From Chromera velia (Eukaryota; Sar; Chromeraceae), in contig JAHBMJ010004705.1 in NCBI GenBank assembly GCA_018398765.1, forward strand, positions 1 to 64,000: a stretch of 64,000 nucleotides of DNA. The letters run 5' to 3'. A program made the position numbers and the translations under genes. Below are positions 1-11,561 of the stretch, piece after piece. Position 1 is the stretch's first letter. The number at the start of each line of letters is the position of its first letter. The notes below the pieces were generated by a model. The model did no database searches. It was not told the DNA's origin and saw nothing but the letters and a program-made list of their open reading frames with translations.

Positions 1-16
1 CTGGCTGGCTGACCGA

Positions 17-58
17 TTGACTGACTGACTGACTGACTGACTGACTGACTGACTGACT
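17..58. repeat. (GACT)n microsatellite touching a 5' splice site
   Basis: About ten GACT units. On the minus strand this reads (GTCA)n and starts exactly at the donor of the exon ending at position 58, so the splice site GTCAGT is the first unit of the array. Confidence 0.9.
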
Positions 59-3000
59 GTTGCAGCTGGTGTCGATTCCAGCCGATGCGTTGTGACCTCC
101 TGCCGCGTTGGTCGTCCCAGGAGCGCAGGTCACGCAAGCGTACGAGGAGACCCTCTCATCCACACCACATATGACGTCTGCACAGCTCATGCACAAAAGA
201 ACGTTCTTTCCATCCTACCTCATAAGCTACTGTTCAGAAATGATGCACAAACATAAGCAGATTGAGACAGAAGTCGGGCAGGAATACTTGAACGAGAACC
301 AGTGAAGGGTCTCGCTGGACGGTCCTTCATAGTCTGCTCTGATGCCTTCCTGCTTCTTCATGGACACTCGAATCATTTGTCTCCCCAGAGAAACAAGACA
401 GAGCTCTTCCCCTGCTCACCTTGAACGGAGCTTGCTTGAATTCTGAAGTCTCCGATCGAGGCAAAGCCCGTCGTTCCCTGGGAGACCCTCCAGAGAGTGA
501 ATTTGTAGACAGGGTATGCGGCTGCCGCGTTCACAGACAGTGTCTGTCCCTCGGTAACCTTCACCCATGTGAGACCACTCCAAAGACCGAGAGACGTCCA
601 TGGACCTGCAAGTGTCCGTACACCAAACAAACATGGTGACATATTTAGACGGGGTTTTACTCATCCACTCTTGATCCTTCAATGACATTCTTTGTCGCTT
701 CGGGGCTTCTTCCTTCATTACGAGTAAAAAAGAAAGACGCGCCGCGGATTCTCATCACTTGTAGAGATGTGCGCACCCAATCCCCAACAGCCGTTTGGCC
801 TGCGTATACCCCAAAAAGATCCTCCAGACACACAAGTACAGCCAATGAAGATCCACACACCCTGCATGTTTGCGCACCTGTCAGTGATGTAGAGCCGAAG
901 GCCTCCAGCTTGTACACGCACTCGTACGTCTGCCCCGCGCAGTACACCTGCGACGCAATCTCACAGGTGGAGAGAGGTATGCATCTAGACGGCACAGTGG
1001 GTCTCAAGAAGCAGACAGCGGGAGGGAAAACGCAGTCAGACGGGCAGAGCAACAGTCTCATTTGCAGACAGGCAAAAGGTTCAGAAAACACTGACGTCGA
1101 GGGTGCAGGGGAAGAAAGTCACCAACAAGGAAAGTTTCTGCGCAACAGAATGCTTGCAGAGGTCCTCTTTCCCAATCTCTGTCGAAGGTCCCTTTCAGAA
1201 TATCCTTCTCAACTCTCTTTCCTTTTTGATCGTGCATCCCAAATGCGTAGTTCTCTTCCTCTCTGTTCTGACCTCCAAGTCTTTCATCACAAGGCTACAG
1301 GGGAGCTGCACGATCAGGTGCAGGTCCGTGTCAGGACCCCCAGTGCCGGAGACGACCATGGCCCCGTTCCAGTAGGCGTCTGTAGGCCAGGGGGTCGCGA
1401 TGGGGCCTAGTTGAGAGTCGAAGGCTCCAGGGGGCTTCGTGACGGACGTTCTGTACCCTCCGTTCGTGCCCACCCTGCAAGAAGGAAAGGGATCATGCAA
1501 GAACCTGACAGAGAATCCCTTTTTGTGCTTTGATTCTTGCACATGCACACGGGGAAGCAGAGGGAGGACTCCAAGCATCATCAAGACGCACATCCACCAG
1601 TGCACATAATAATTCCGATACCTCAGGTCTTTCATTCCGATACCTGCATTGAAAGAGAAAGCACGCAATTTTCGTCCTGAATGAGCGAATCTCTGTTCTC
1701 CAAAATAGACAGCCACGCATCTTCCTGCATTTTAGACACAATCTTGGTACAGATCTTCTGGAGATCTGTCGTCTGTTGAGATGTACTGACCCTGAGACAA
1801 GAGACACTGCCTCCATGCCTACCTGTAGAGTCCTGGGCACAGGCTGCCTGTGTACGTTGTTGTGAACGTGTTGGCAAGGTTGTAGGTGACGCTGGAGTCC
1901 TCTGACCACAAACTGCCGACATCGATGTCTGGAGGGGGGATCTCATCTGTCGCCACTGCAGTGAAGGGGAGGGAGGAGTGGGTGGGCAGCTGTTTCATGA
2001 ATTGCACATGATTTGCCGCGGACGAACATAAATGGAGAAGTGGACCCATGTTGGCTGATCTGTCTCGATCGTCTTGGTGCGACGACTCTTCCTTGCGAAT
2101 CCCTCTCTGTGTGTCGTGCCTGATGTCTGCCTTATAAGAGGCACTCACTCGTGGAAATTTCGTCAGTGTCTTATTCAGGGAGGAGAGGGGGGAGGAGAAA
2201 GAATATTAAGGGCAGAGCGGAAAATAAAAGGAGCAAGAGAAAAGAAAACAGCATGCTGCAAGATGACTGAGGAGACGGCGGTCATTTTCGAGTGCAACAG
2301 AATACGTTAGAAGCTTGGTTGCAGAAATGAAAGTCCCTGAACAGACTAGCGGAGAGGCACAGAAAAAAAGAGAAGAATCAGCAAGTCTTTCTATTACCCT
2401 CCCACCTATCCACCCTTCAAAGAAAAACCATCCGGCGTCCGGATGGCGCACTTATTCCTGCCTGCCTGCCTGCCTGCCTGCCTGTACACTCACTCACTCA
2501 CTCACTCACTCACTCACTCACCAGCGCAAGTAACACCCGTCCCCGTAAAGCCGGCGTTGCATGCGCACGAGAAGCTCCCAAGTGCGTTGGTGCACGTCGC
2601 ATCCGCATGGCAATCGTGGCTGGGGAGTGAACATTCGTCTATATCTGCAAGAGAAAATCAGGAAGGAAAACGACACGTCTATGAAAAGTGAGGGTTCGTT
2701 TCTTCCTTGATTTGTTGCGTGGCTTTTTTCGTAAAGCTCTGTTGTCATTCGTGCAAAATGCAGCAAAAGAGTGAAATAAACAATGGAGCCGAGGGATGTC
2801 TACGTGTCAGAACTTGTCTGAGGAGCGGGCCGTTTCGAAGGCACGTACAAGGGAAACAAGACAAGAAATATAATGACGGACACGTGCTAGCAAGATGTGA
2901 GAATCGCGAAAAATGGCAGGGAAACCCAGAAAGTATGGACAGAGAAAGAGAGAGATACAGTGAGATAAGAGGAGACAAAACGTGAGACACACAGGCAGCC

Positions 3001-3337
3001 AAAAAAAGCAGAGTGGTGAGAGAGTGTTTGAATCGAATATTTTCTTCGGTCCTATTCTCCGGTGTGAGTGACAAAGGCGATGAGCTAGCTGAGAGAAGCA
3101 GCGTGGCTTTGAAATGAATGAAAATGCGGATTCTCTACACTGGCTTCACTTCCATTCTCTTTTCTTCTCTTAATTCCCTCTTCTTTCCTGACCTCCACAA
3201 CTGGTCACCCCATCTCCCTGGAACCCCATATTGCAGGAGCACTCGAAACTCTTCGCAGTGTCTGTGCAGTTCGCATTCGCGTCGCAGTTATCAGTCAGAT
3301 CCAAACATTCGTTCGGAAGCTCTGCGCATACACCGAT

Positions 3338-3372
<35 letters not shown>

Positions 3373-5613
3373 GGCAGGAGGTGAGTGAGAGGAGGAAGAA
3401 AACAACTAAGACCCGTTTGTGTTGTGCGGTCTGTTCGAACAAAGTTCATTGACGAGGAAGCGCTGATCGAGGCCCCCTTGTACATGCATTTGTCTTCAAT
3501 GAGCGTACAAAGGTGCACGCAACTGGATTGCCTGTGTGTCTGACTGCAGATATGGAGACACACAGACAGAGAGACAGACAGAAAGAGAGAGCGAGCCTTT
3601 CTTGCAGATCCATTTGTGTCCACACTCACGACAGCACGTCACGATCAAGTCGTCAACACATCCCAGGAAGGGAGGGAGGGAGGGAGGGAGGGACACTTCC
3701 TTCCCATGCAGGGACATCCAAGCCGTAGACCGGGAGGAGACAGGAAGGCAGAGAAGTGAAGTTTCGAAAAAAAAGAACATTCAGCTCACAACAGAAGAAC
3801 TGTCTGACTGATGCTCTTGGAAACAAAGACAGAAAGAAAAAAGAGAGGCCCACCTGTCCATCCGATTGCGTACAGCAGGATCTCCCCGAATCCCATCCAG
3901 TCATCGTTCGTACTGGAAATACGCTGGGCAACAAACTTAAAGTAGCTGAAGTTGCCAGCATTCACATCAGCGTCGAATTCTTTTTCCTCTGATAAAGTCC
4001 ATGCTGTTTGGCCTTCAAACGACCCAAGGAAACTCCAGTTGATTTCGTCTTCTGAGCCGTATACCTGCATCTTGCTGACAGATGTATGAATGTCCCAATC
4101 TGTTCTTGCCCGGATTCCATAAGAGTACAGAGAGACCTTACAAGGGAGATCCAGGATGAAGGTCTCATTCGCGTCGTTCGCATTAGCAGTCCCTGCAATG
4201 TCCGAAGTTTCTGAGTTCCACATCGTCCTCGGGCTCCAGGCACCCGATTGGTGATCAAAAAGTTTGGCCGGATGGGTTGCCACGTTCTGGTTTGCGTTGT
4301 TGTAATCGAGCCATCTTTTGTTGGATTTGACTCGATAGACACCAGGGCAAACGACTCCCGAATAGTCCTTATACCACGTTCTCACACCCTCATACAGAAC
4401 AGTGCTGTCATCTGTCCAGTCATTTCCTACCCCGATGTCAGTGGGAGGGACATAAAAGAACGTCTGACAGGAAGACACCCCATCCCCCCTGTACCCAGAT
4501 TGACACGTGCAAGTAAAAGACCCCGCCATGTTCGTACAGTCAGCATGCGTGTGGCAGTTGTGAGTTCCAGCAGTGCACTCGTCAGCGGGGTCCCCTGCAC
4601 GATGAGGGAAGGAAGGACATACGGGGGGGAGATTCGGTTGCTTCTTCGAACAACGATCAACACGAAATTTGCATGCATCAACCAAGGCTTGATTGTATGA
4701 CCCTCCGCCACATCAATGACAGTTTTTCCATTTGTCGCTCACTCCTCTGTACGAAGAACTTTCCCTTACACTGTCTACACATGTTTAGTGTGGGGTTATC
4801 AAAACTCAGACCCGAGGCAAACGATGTACCCTTCGCGTTCTCTCCGTGCCCACTAATACAACACTTGAAAAATGAACGCAAAAGTGCTCACCGCTCAAGG
4901 AAAACTGAACCTGATTCAATTTCTTTTTGTCCAGACTCACCTATCCAGCCCCCTGCGTGGAGAATAATATCGGCGATGGACATGAAGGAGGAGCTTCCCC
5001 GGGCAGTGCGGAGAGGACGAAACTTGAAGACGCTAAAGTGCCCAAAAGTCGTTGCGGTAAAGTTTCTCGTCTCCGTGAGTACCCAATTCTTCTCGTTCAC
5101 ATATGAGCCTACGAGGGTCCAAGTACTCCAGTCTGTAGACCCGTATACCTCCATCTTACTCGGCACATTGTTATTGTTGATGTCGATCCGGGTCTGCACA
5201 CTGTACCCTGAGAAGTCTATCAAGCACGGCAGCTCGAGAACCAGATCAATGTCTGCCTCTGCCGCCCCATTGAAGCCCGGCATTTTGTCTTCAGTGTGCC
5301 ACATATTGTCGTTGCCCCCCCCCCCCGGGACCCGGTCAAACGCCCCCGCCGGGGACTGCTCTTCCGCGTTCCCGAAATTGTCCCACTTGGTGTCGGACAG
5401 CGCTCTGTAACGGCCTGGACACAGGGCCCCGGCATAGTCCTTGTACCTCCCTGCGATTCCCCCAAGCTTCCTTGTGTCAACGTTCCAATGGAGACTGTCT
5501 CCTATGTCAGAAGGGGGGAAAAACGTGACTGCTGCACAACCGCGTCTCAACCAGAGAACGGCAGCCAGCAGCAGAGCTTTCCACAACCTCCACTCGTCAA
5601 TTCTTCGTGTCAT
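58..5613 (-). CDS. Secreted modular protein: discoidin-like, EGF and Cys-rich modules (partial)
   Basis: Hand-built exons: 5613-4941, 4594-3854, 3321-3193, 1955-1823, 1474-1273, 947-878, 605-420, 177-58. All phases agree, giving about 751 codons before the gene leaves the window. It opens with ATG and a hydrophobic stretch (KALLLAAVLWL), a probable signal peptide. Three copies of a domain of about 185 residues follow. Each has PPxDIG at its start, CPGxYR, LPC and, in copies 1 and 2, SKMxVYGS. The last motif and the later KF-x-F/L stretch suggest an F5/8 type C (discoidin) fold. An EGF module (DECTAGTHNC...SCQ) sits between copies 1 and 2, and another (NECLDLTDNC...SC) between 2 and 3. The last exon seen encodes a Cys module (CVTCAPGTTNAAG) of GCC2/GCC3 or ephrin-receptor-like style. 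The likely role is cell-surface or secreted adhesion. The domain names rest on motif reading alone; the exon chain is well supported. Confidence 0.8.
2455..2521. repeat. Compound (TGCC)n(ACTC)n microsatellite in an intron
   Basis: Two adjacent tetranucleotide arrays inside the large intron 1956-3192 of the minus-strand modular gene. No coding exon was seen in the rest of that intron. Confidence 0.9.
3339..3370. repeat. (CA)n microsatellite next to a 3' splice site
   Basis: The array reads (TG)n on the minus strand and ends about 20 bases upstream of the acceptor of the EGF exon starting at 3321. A similar (TG)n lies just before the acceptor at 62727. Confidence 0.85.
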
Positions 5614-6533
5614 TTGGCGTCAAGCGCTTGAAACCCTGCGAAGATCAGCAGTGAGCATACTTGTATGAATATACTTGGATGTCGGAACTCGATCAGATGT
5701 TTTGCCAAGTTGCATTTGTGTGGACATCGGCATTCATGCACGAGACTACATGTTCACAGTTTTATGTATGTATATGTATGTATATACTTCCAAGAACGCA
5801 CCTTTCCCTGTCCGACTCCTTTGCCCTCACCAGAGCCTCTGATCTTTCCCGCTCCTATGACTTTGTGTACTTGCTGTGGGTTATTTGACTCAACGGGGCT
5901 TTAACGGTTCAGACTCGAACATGCACGCATGCATGGCTTTGGTATATAGTCAAGACCGATGGCAACTACAGAGTCTCGAGCTTGGACCGTTGTGATACAG
6001 AACTGTGTTTCGTCGCATAGTCCTTTGCTGATTTGATTACCTTAATGATCACGCAGAGAGAGTGGACCTATGTATATATATATGTGCAATGTGATTCTGC
6101 ACGTCAAACTGATCCCAAGCTTCGTTAATTAACTTATATTAAATATATGTATTAAATTGCATGCATGCATCCTTGAATGATTAAAAAAAAAAAATCCTCC
6201 TTCGTCAAATTTCGCGCGAAAATGCGCGCGCCTCCATGCAGGACGTACACTCAAGCTCTGTGACATGCGTAGACGGCATATTGGAGACGGCAGAACCTCC
6301 AGCAGACTCAGCCGACCTTCTGTCCGAGTGTCCCGGCCATTCGATGAGAAAAGCTTGGCAATGATGCATGGCAGTCCCTCTCTGAAGAACGAGACTCATT
6401 GGTAGAACAAGCCTTTTGGGCATAATCAATTTCTGACGGCCTTGTGACTGCACAGACAGTCTCTCACCTTCCGTCTCCTTTGGCTCCAGAGAATCCAGAA
6501 GCACCATCTGTCTTATATATATATATATGGAAT
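5614..6533. promoter_or_regulatory. Divergent intergenic region with TGCATGCA and an E2F-like palindrome
   Basis: This lies between two divergently transcribed genes. It contains overlapping TGCATGCA palindromes at 6158-6169 and the 17-mer ATTTCGCGCGAAAATGC at 6209-6225, whose core is the palindrome TTTCGCGCGAAA. The same 17-mer recurs at 13706-13722 upstream of another gene. TGCATGCA is a known ApiAP2 site in apicomplexans and TTTCGCGC resembles E2F sites; their role here is inferred. The rest is AT-rich with no open frame I trust. Confidence 0.5.
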
Positions 6534-7937
6534 ATGGAGGCTCTCTCAGACTGCCACTGTCATCTCTTGCACTTTGCTTCCGAGTCTGCGCATGAATCGC
6601 AGAGCGTGCGTGCAGTGCTCTCTCGTGCCCATGAGAAGGGCGTCAGACGTGTGGTTGCAGTGCCCGAATATCCTGAGGAAATTCTTCCCGTCTCCTACCT
6701 CAGTGAATCCTTTCCTTGTGTCACAGACGAATTCCCACAAGTGAGTGCGTGCGCCGGCCTGCACCCTATTCAGGGCAGCTATGACGATCTGAGCAGGGCC
6801 AGGAGTCTGACCCCTCTAGATGTGTCTCTGTGTTTGGAATCGATAAGGAAGTCTCTGGAGACGGGGGCTGTTGGAGTAGAGGAGGTGGGTTTGGATTTCA
6901 CACCGAAATTTCTGGAAGCGTCCGTGCTCAACCAGAGACTGGCCTCCCTGTCTCCAGAGGAGTGTGTGTCAACCCTCGGGGTCTCTCTAGACCTCTTGGA
7001 CAGAGAGGCGCAGCAGTTCCTATCCCAGAAAAAGATTGCCAATATGGAAAAACAGACCTCTGTAGGAGAGGGACAAGGCGGGTCTGGACCTTCAAATGCA
7101 GAGACTCTCACACAGTCACTGACGGGAGCTGAGAGGGCAGTGTTGCGTGCCCGTGCACTGCAGGTTCTTTCCCTCCGAAAGCAGCTCTCCCTGGCGGTTG
7201 AGTTTGGAGGTCTGCCTGTGAACCTTCACTCAAGGAGTGCAGGGCCGCACGTACTGCGGGAAGTGTTGGAGGCATGGGAACGGTTCGGTGATGCTTGGCC
7301 CTCTTCTGAGCAGTTCACAAAAGGAGCGGCAGTGGGAGTAAGTCACTCACCGAGTGGGAGGAGCATGAAGGAATTGGCAGGGTTGAAATCTGGAGAAGTG
7401 TTTCTGTCAGAGAAAAGAAAAGGCACACAGGCCGCATCAGCAGGAGGAGCTCTGCAGCCTCCCTTTTCTGCTCACTTCCACGCTCCTGGTCTATCCCTTA
7501 AGGATGCCTTGAGGGCCGTCTCCGTTGCCCCCGACTCTGTGTTCTTCTCTGTGCCCCCGTCTTTCACGAAGGGATCTTCCCTCTCCCCCCTCTTCTGCCC
7601 GTCTGAGGTCATTCAAAGGGAAGGGGAGGGAGAAAAGGGCAGTGGTGCGACTTCAAAGCGCAAGAAAAAAAAGAAGACAGGCCCCGGTCCCCTCCCCTCT
7701 AGCTGTCTGTTGTTGGAGACTGACGCGCCCGCACTAGGCAGAGAGCCCGCAGAGGTTGCCCTCAGTTTGGAGTGGTTGCAGCGGATCAGAGGAGACACCA
7801 GAGAAAGGGGGGAGGCAGAGAGTGAAGGTTATAGTTTAGAAGAGAAAAACTCCTTCACCATTACGGCATTAGACCTAGAACAAAATGCTGTACGTGCATA
7901 CGGAGAGGTGCGAATGTCCGGAGAGATGAATCGATAA
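6534..7937 (+). CDS. TatD-family metal-dependent hydrolase
   Basis: Single exon of 467 residues. It shows the TatD landmarks in order: DCHCH (H8 and H10, metal site), AGLHP, VGVEEVGLDF (E117, metal ligand), LPVNLHSRSA (H232), VSHSPSG (H271) and LLLETDAP (D397), then NAVRAYG near the C-terminus. Family members act as 3'-5' DNases or related phosphoesterases on a TIM barrel, with reported roles in DNA repair and apoptotic DNA breakdown. Typical members are about 260 residues; this one carries extra segments near residues 125-205 and 285-380, the latter with a Lys-rich run. I chose the ATG at 6534 because it puts the D-x-H-x-H motif at its usual place near the N-terminus. An upstream in-frame non-ATG stretch encodes no conserved sequence. 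Confidence 0.88.
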   Translation: MEALSDCHCHLLHFASESAHESQSVRAVLSRAHEKGVRRVVAVPEYPEEILPVSYLSESFPCVTDEFPQVSACAGLHPIQGSYDDLSRARSLTPLDVSLCLESIRKSLETGAVGVEEVGLDFTPKFLEASVLNQRLASLSPEECVSTLGVSLDLLDREAQQFLSQKKIANMEKQTSVGEGQGGSGPSNAETLTQSLTGAERAVLRARALQVLSLRKQLSLAVEFGGLPVNLHSRSAGPHVLREVLEAWERFGDAWPSSEQFTKGAAVGVSHSPSGRSMKELAGLKSGEVFLSEKRKGTQAASAGGALQPPFSAHFHAPGLSLKDALRAVSVAPDSVFFSVPPSFTKGSSLSPLFCPSEVIQREGEGEKGSGATSKRKKKKKTGPGPLPSSCLLLETDAPALGREPAEVALSLEWLQRIRGDTRERGEAESEGYSLEEKNSFTITALDLEQNAVRAYGEVRMSGEMNR

Positions 7938-8917
7938 GTCGACAGACAAGCTACTGAGGGCATGGATTTGGTTTTTTTCGAGCTACTTAGTCGACAAGTA
8001 ATACGTTCCACGAGATTTTTTTTTTTCAAATACATCTATGCAGAGACACTCGGGGAATTCTTTGATTGGAGCTGTCAATGAATCCATGAATTCTCTTTTT
8101 TCTGGATGAGCTCATGCGGATGGATTCTGTGGAAGAATGGGCAAGTCAATTTCTGTAATTCGATGTACGCATGCACGCCAACGTCATTTTGTACATGTTT
8201 TTCTGTTTCCTGTTTGTCCATTACAGAAAGCTTTGAGCCCTCCCCGCACATTCCTGGTTCATACACCACCCTCTTTGTGCTTCTTCTGGATACTTCCTTT
8301 CGGCCTTTTCGGCGACTTTCAACTGCATCTGTCCGCCTCAGTGCTAGCCTTCTTTCTCTTTTGGTGGAATCCGAGACACCTTCTCTTTGTGTGACAATGT
8401 ACAGTTCTGTCTTTCTCTGTCTCTCGGTCTATGCGGGAGTCTGTCTGTCTGTCTCTCTATTTTGTGCTGTCGGCATGCAGCCTGAGGGAAAAGACGTCAT
8501 ACAGTTTGACTATTAAAATGTCTGTCTGTTTGTCTGTCCTGTTTGTAAAGAAGAGGAGGGAAAGCTAGAGGGAAAGAAACCATATAGTCTGTCTGTCCGT
8601 CCCCGAAAAAATGATTTTTAAATTTTATTGAATTAATGTTATTTATACAAAGTTTTTGATTTCATTGAAGTTTGAGTCATCATATTGCGTTCTAGATTAC
8701 GCTAAATTCATATAGCATTGCATATATATATATATATATGCACTAACGAAAATGGTTTAATTTTTTTTTTTAAGTTTAGTACGCTCATTTTTTAAACGTT
8801 AGGTGGCTCGGAAACGAGTGTCTATACTACTCATTAGGACTATTCCTAGGCCGATAGGCTGAGCGATATAGTCACTCGAATAGTGTAGTAGTATGATGAT
8901 GATGATGATGATGTATG
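7938..8917. other. Intergenic, AT-rich, no gene seen
   Basis: Contains (CTGT)n-like pyrimidine stretches near 8400-8550, then AT-rich DNA with a TATATA run at 8721-8740 and a (GAT)n run at 8893-8911. Open frames here are short and low in complexity. Confidence 0.6.
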
Positions 8918-8918
8918 G

Positions 8919-9170
8919 CTAGGCGCCGCACATAAAAAAAAGAAAAAAAAAATTAGGTGTCGATTATCAACTTTTTTTTTTTCTTTTTTTTTTTTAATAT
9001 CAAAAGTTAGGTTCACGTTTTGTGTGGAAAAGTAAGCTTCAGAGTCGAAAGTGATTTTTTTCCTTTTGGAGGCACTTGAAATAAAAAAATATAAAAAAAG
9101 AAAAAAAAAATAGGCTTTCCCAACTTTTTTTTTCTTTTTTTTTTAATTTCTATATATGTGCGGCGCCTAG
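8919..9170. mobile_element. Miniature inverted-repeat element (CTAGG-ended, subtype with GCGCCGCAC)
   Basis: The ends are CTAGGCGCCGCACATA and its near-perfect inverse TATGTGCGGCGCCTAG. The interior is made of A- and T-runs that could fold back. GATGTATG stands on both sides (8910-8917 and 9171-9178), a probable 8-bp target duplication. No ORF is large enough for a transposase, so this is non-autonomous. Confidence 0.75.
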
Positions 9171-10220
9171 GATGTATGAGGTTAAAGCTGGTGAGCCGTC
9201 TAGGCTGTGGCCAACCTAGTATTTCCTGCATAGATTCAATCCTTCGACCTAGGCCCCAGGCGGCCCCTAATCCGGCCCCTTAATTTTACTCTTAGCACGC
9301 CTGCCAAACGGTGATGGGCTTGTCACCCTCTAAGTCACCCTCTAGGGCTTAAAGAAGACAAAATCTGCATATATGTAAAAGACCATCCCCTGTGCGGTCT
9401 TCCTAGTCTTCTTCTCTCCCACACAGCATAGCATATTTCATTTAATAGTTTGAATTGAGTGCAAACCTCCTCTAGATCTATAACTCTAGATTAAGTTTCA
9501 ATGCAGTATCATTCTTAGTTTCACTCCTATTTATATACCCTAGTCTATACCTGATGGGTCAGATATGTACTCGTTTTGCTTCTATAGACGTTGTCCGCAA
9601 AATTTTATTTTATCGTAGATTTTGTTATTTGGATTGTTATTCTTTCAAGTTACTATTGAGTCCTTCGAATGAATTATGAATTCAATATTTTATGGAAGGG
9701 GATCGTCACTTGGGAGAGGCTGTTTGAGGTGTCCAGAGCTTTTCGTCTCAAACAAATATCTGCCGCCAGACTGCTACCGGACGGGCCGGACTGCCGTAAA
9801 GGTGGACACCTTTTCTCTTTCCTCGTTGCATGCTCCCTTCTTTCGGCCCAGTCAACTTTCCGGCTAGCCGTCTGGGATCGAGAAGTCAAGACCACGCCTG
9901 CATTATAAATGTGCACGCATCGAGGCCCTGGATCCTTTGCTTGCTTCTTTCCGGCTCTATTTCGATCCTCTCCCTCGTTGAGAACGACCAGGCCCCCTCC
10001 ACATGCCTTCCTTCCTTCCTCCCTTCCTTCCTTCCTTCAGCATATGAACAGGAAGGAATGGGTCCACACAGGCAGGCAGTCTACTGCATGGTCTCAAAAA
10101 AGATGCATCACCTGGACTGCCAAGAAAGGAAGTCAGGTTGCATGTGAACGAAGACAGTGTTGTTTCTCTTTCCTTCTCCTTCTTGTGCCACCATCCTGCG
10201 AGGACTTCCCGTGCGCTGTT
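9171..10220. other. Intergenic, no gene seen
   Basis: AT-rich up to about 9700, then mixed sequence with a (CCTT)n tract near 10008-10040. This is the downstream region of the ubiquitin ligase gene. No supported coding sequence. Confidence 0.55.
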
Positions 10221-11561
10221 TCAATTCGTCGGACTCTCTACTGTCAGAGCTCCCTCCTGCGTAGTCTCTCTGACAGAGGGCAGGGCAGTGGTCTCCCCTC
10301 CATCCTCCCTCCGCTCCACCTCCCCCGTATGTCTTCTCTGCCTCCCTTCCTCCATTTCCACTGCCTCTTCCTCGACGTCTCTCTCGTAGTTCCGAACTCT
10401 GTACTTCCTCACGATCTCCTCACGAATGAGAAGATAGAACCAGATGAATGGAGACGCAACCAGAAAGAAGGCAGCAAACAGAACACCAACGCAACACAGG
10501 AAGTAGCAACACAGCGCTGTACACGCCTTCGCGCACGCTCCGCCACCCCCACCAGGACCTCCGCTACCCCCACCAGGAAAACGTAAAAAAAGACAAAGAC
10601 GCGGGGCAGGACATCCTCTGTCTATGGGTGCCTGAAGGTGACTCGGGGTAAAGAATCTCCACCCAATGTCGGGATCGCTTTCTCGGTGATTGCGCCAAAT
10701 TTCGTACAGTCGGTTGCCTTCCTCAACCTGCCTGTCAACCCACTCAGGACTGACCAACATCATGACCGAATTTCGCAACAGCGCAAGAAGCACGATCAAA
10801 GGCCATAAAACCCAACCAGCCACTCCCATACCTACAAACCCCATCAGCGCAACCCGAGCCCACTCCGGGGTGTCGCGGACCGCCGCATCCTGCAGATACT
10901 GCTGCTCGTACCAGAAGCCGACGAAGACATCCCCAATCATCTTCCAAGCGCCCAAACGGCTCAGTGCAGCGCCCATACAACCAGCGCAAAACACAAAGAG
11001 AGCAGCCATCAGGCAGGCAGCAGAGACCTGCAGAGTCTTCAGGTACACTCTGCTCACTTGGACAGACGCGCCGTAAGCCTCGAATTCGTACTCTGTGTGA
11101 CAAATCTCACAGCGAAACGCAGAACCACCAGCGGCTCTCCACAAATCGAGACACTCTCGATGCACGTACTTGATACTTCCTCTGCACCTGCAATGCAAAA
11201 TCATAAATTTTCGGCGTCTCCAAAGAACATATTGAAGCTGTCTTGATCCATGTGTGCCAGGAGACACCGCAACTTGAAGAGTGTTGCTTTCATATTGGTT
11301 TCAGTAGAGACGAGTTTTCTTTTGCCCCACCTACCTGCACGGATAGATCAGGTCTCCCATCCCTGCGTCTTTGCCCTCTCGGCAAATTCTGCAGATGCCG
11401 GCAGGTGGCTGCTGGTTTGTCCTCGAGTCTTCCAATGTCACTTCATCTTGCTGAAGGCCCAATCCTCCCTCCCCGGCCGGCACATCTGATCGGCCCAGGC
11501 CTTCCTCCTCTGTTGGCACAGGTGCAAGAAGAGCAGTGCGCTCGTCTGACATTGTGCTCAT
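10221..11561 (-). CDS. RING-CH (MARCH-type) membrane E3 ubiquitin ligase
   Basis: Two exons, 11561-11335 and 11187-10221, join in phase 2 to give about 397 residues. The RING-CH zinc ligands are C57-x2-C60, C75-x-C77, H85-x2-C88 and C102-x2-C105, in the C4HC3 order that defines this subclass; the intron falls inside the finger, after YPC. Downstream are hydrophobic segments near residues 125-150 and 190-215, and a long Cys-rich one before the C-terminus, so the protein should be membrane-anchored. Such ligases ubiquitinate membrane proteins, often for endocytosis or ER degradation. The C-terminal tail is Arg/Glu-rich and a Gly-rich loop precedes the last membrane segment. The start ATG is the first in frame and a second Met follows three codons later. 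The substrate is unknown. Confidence 0.9.
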
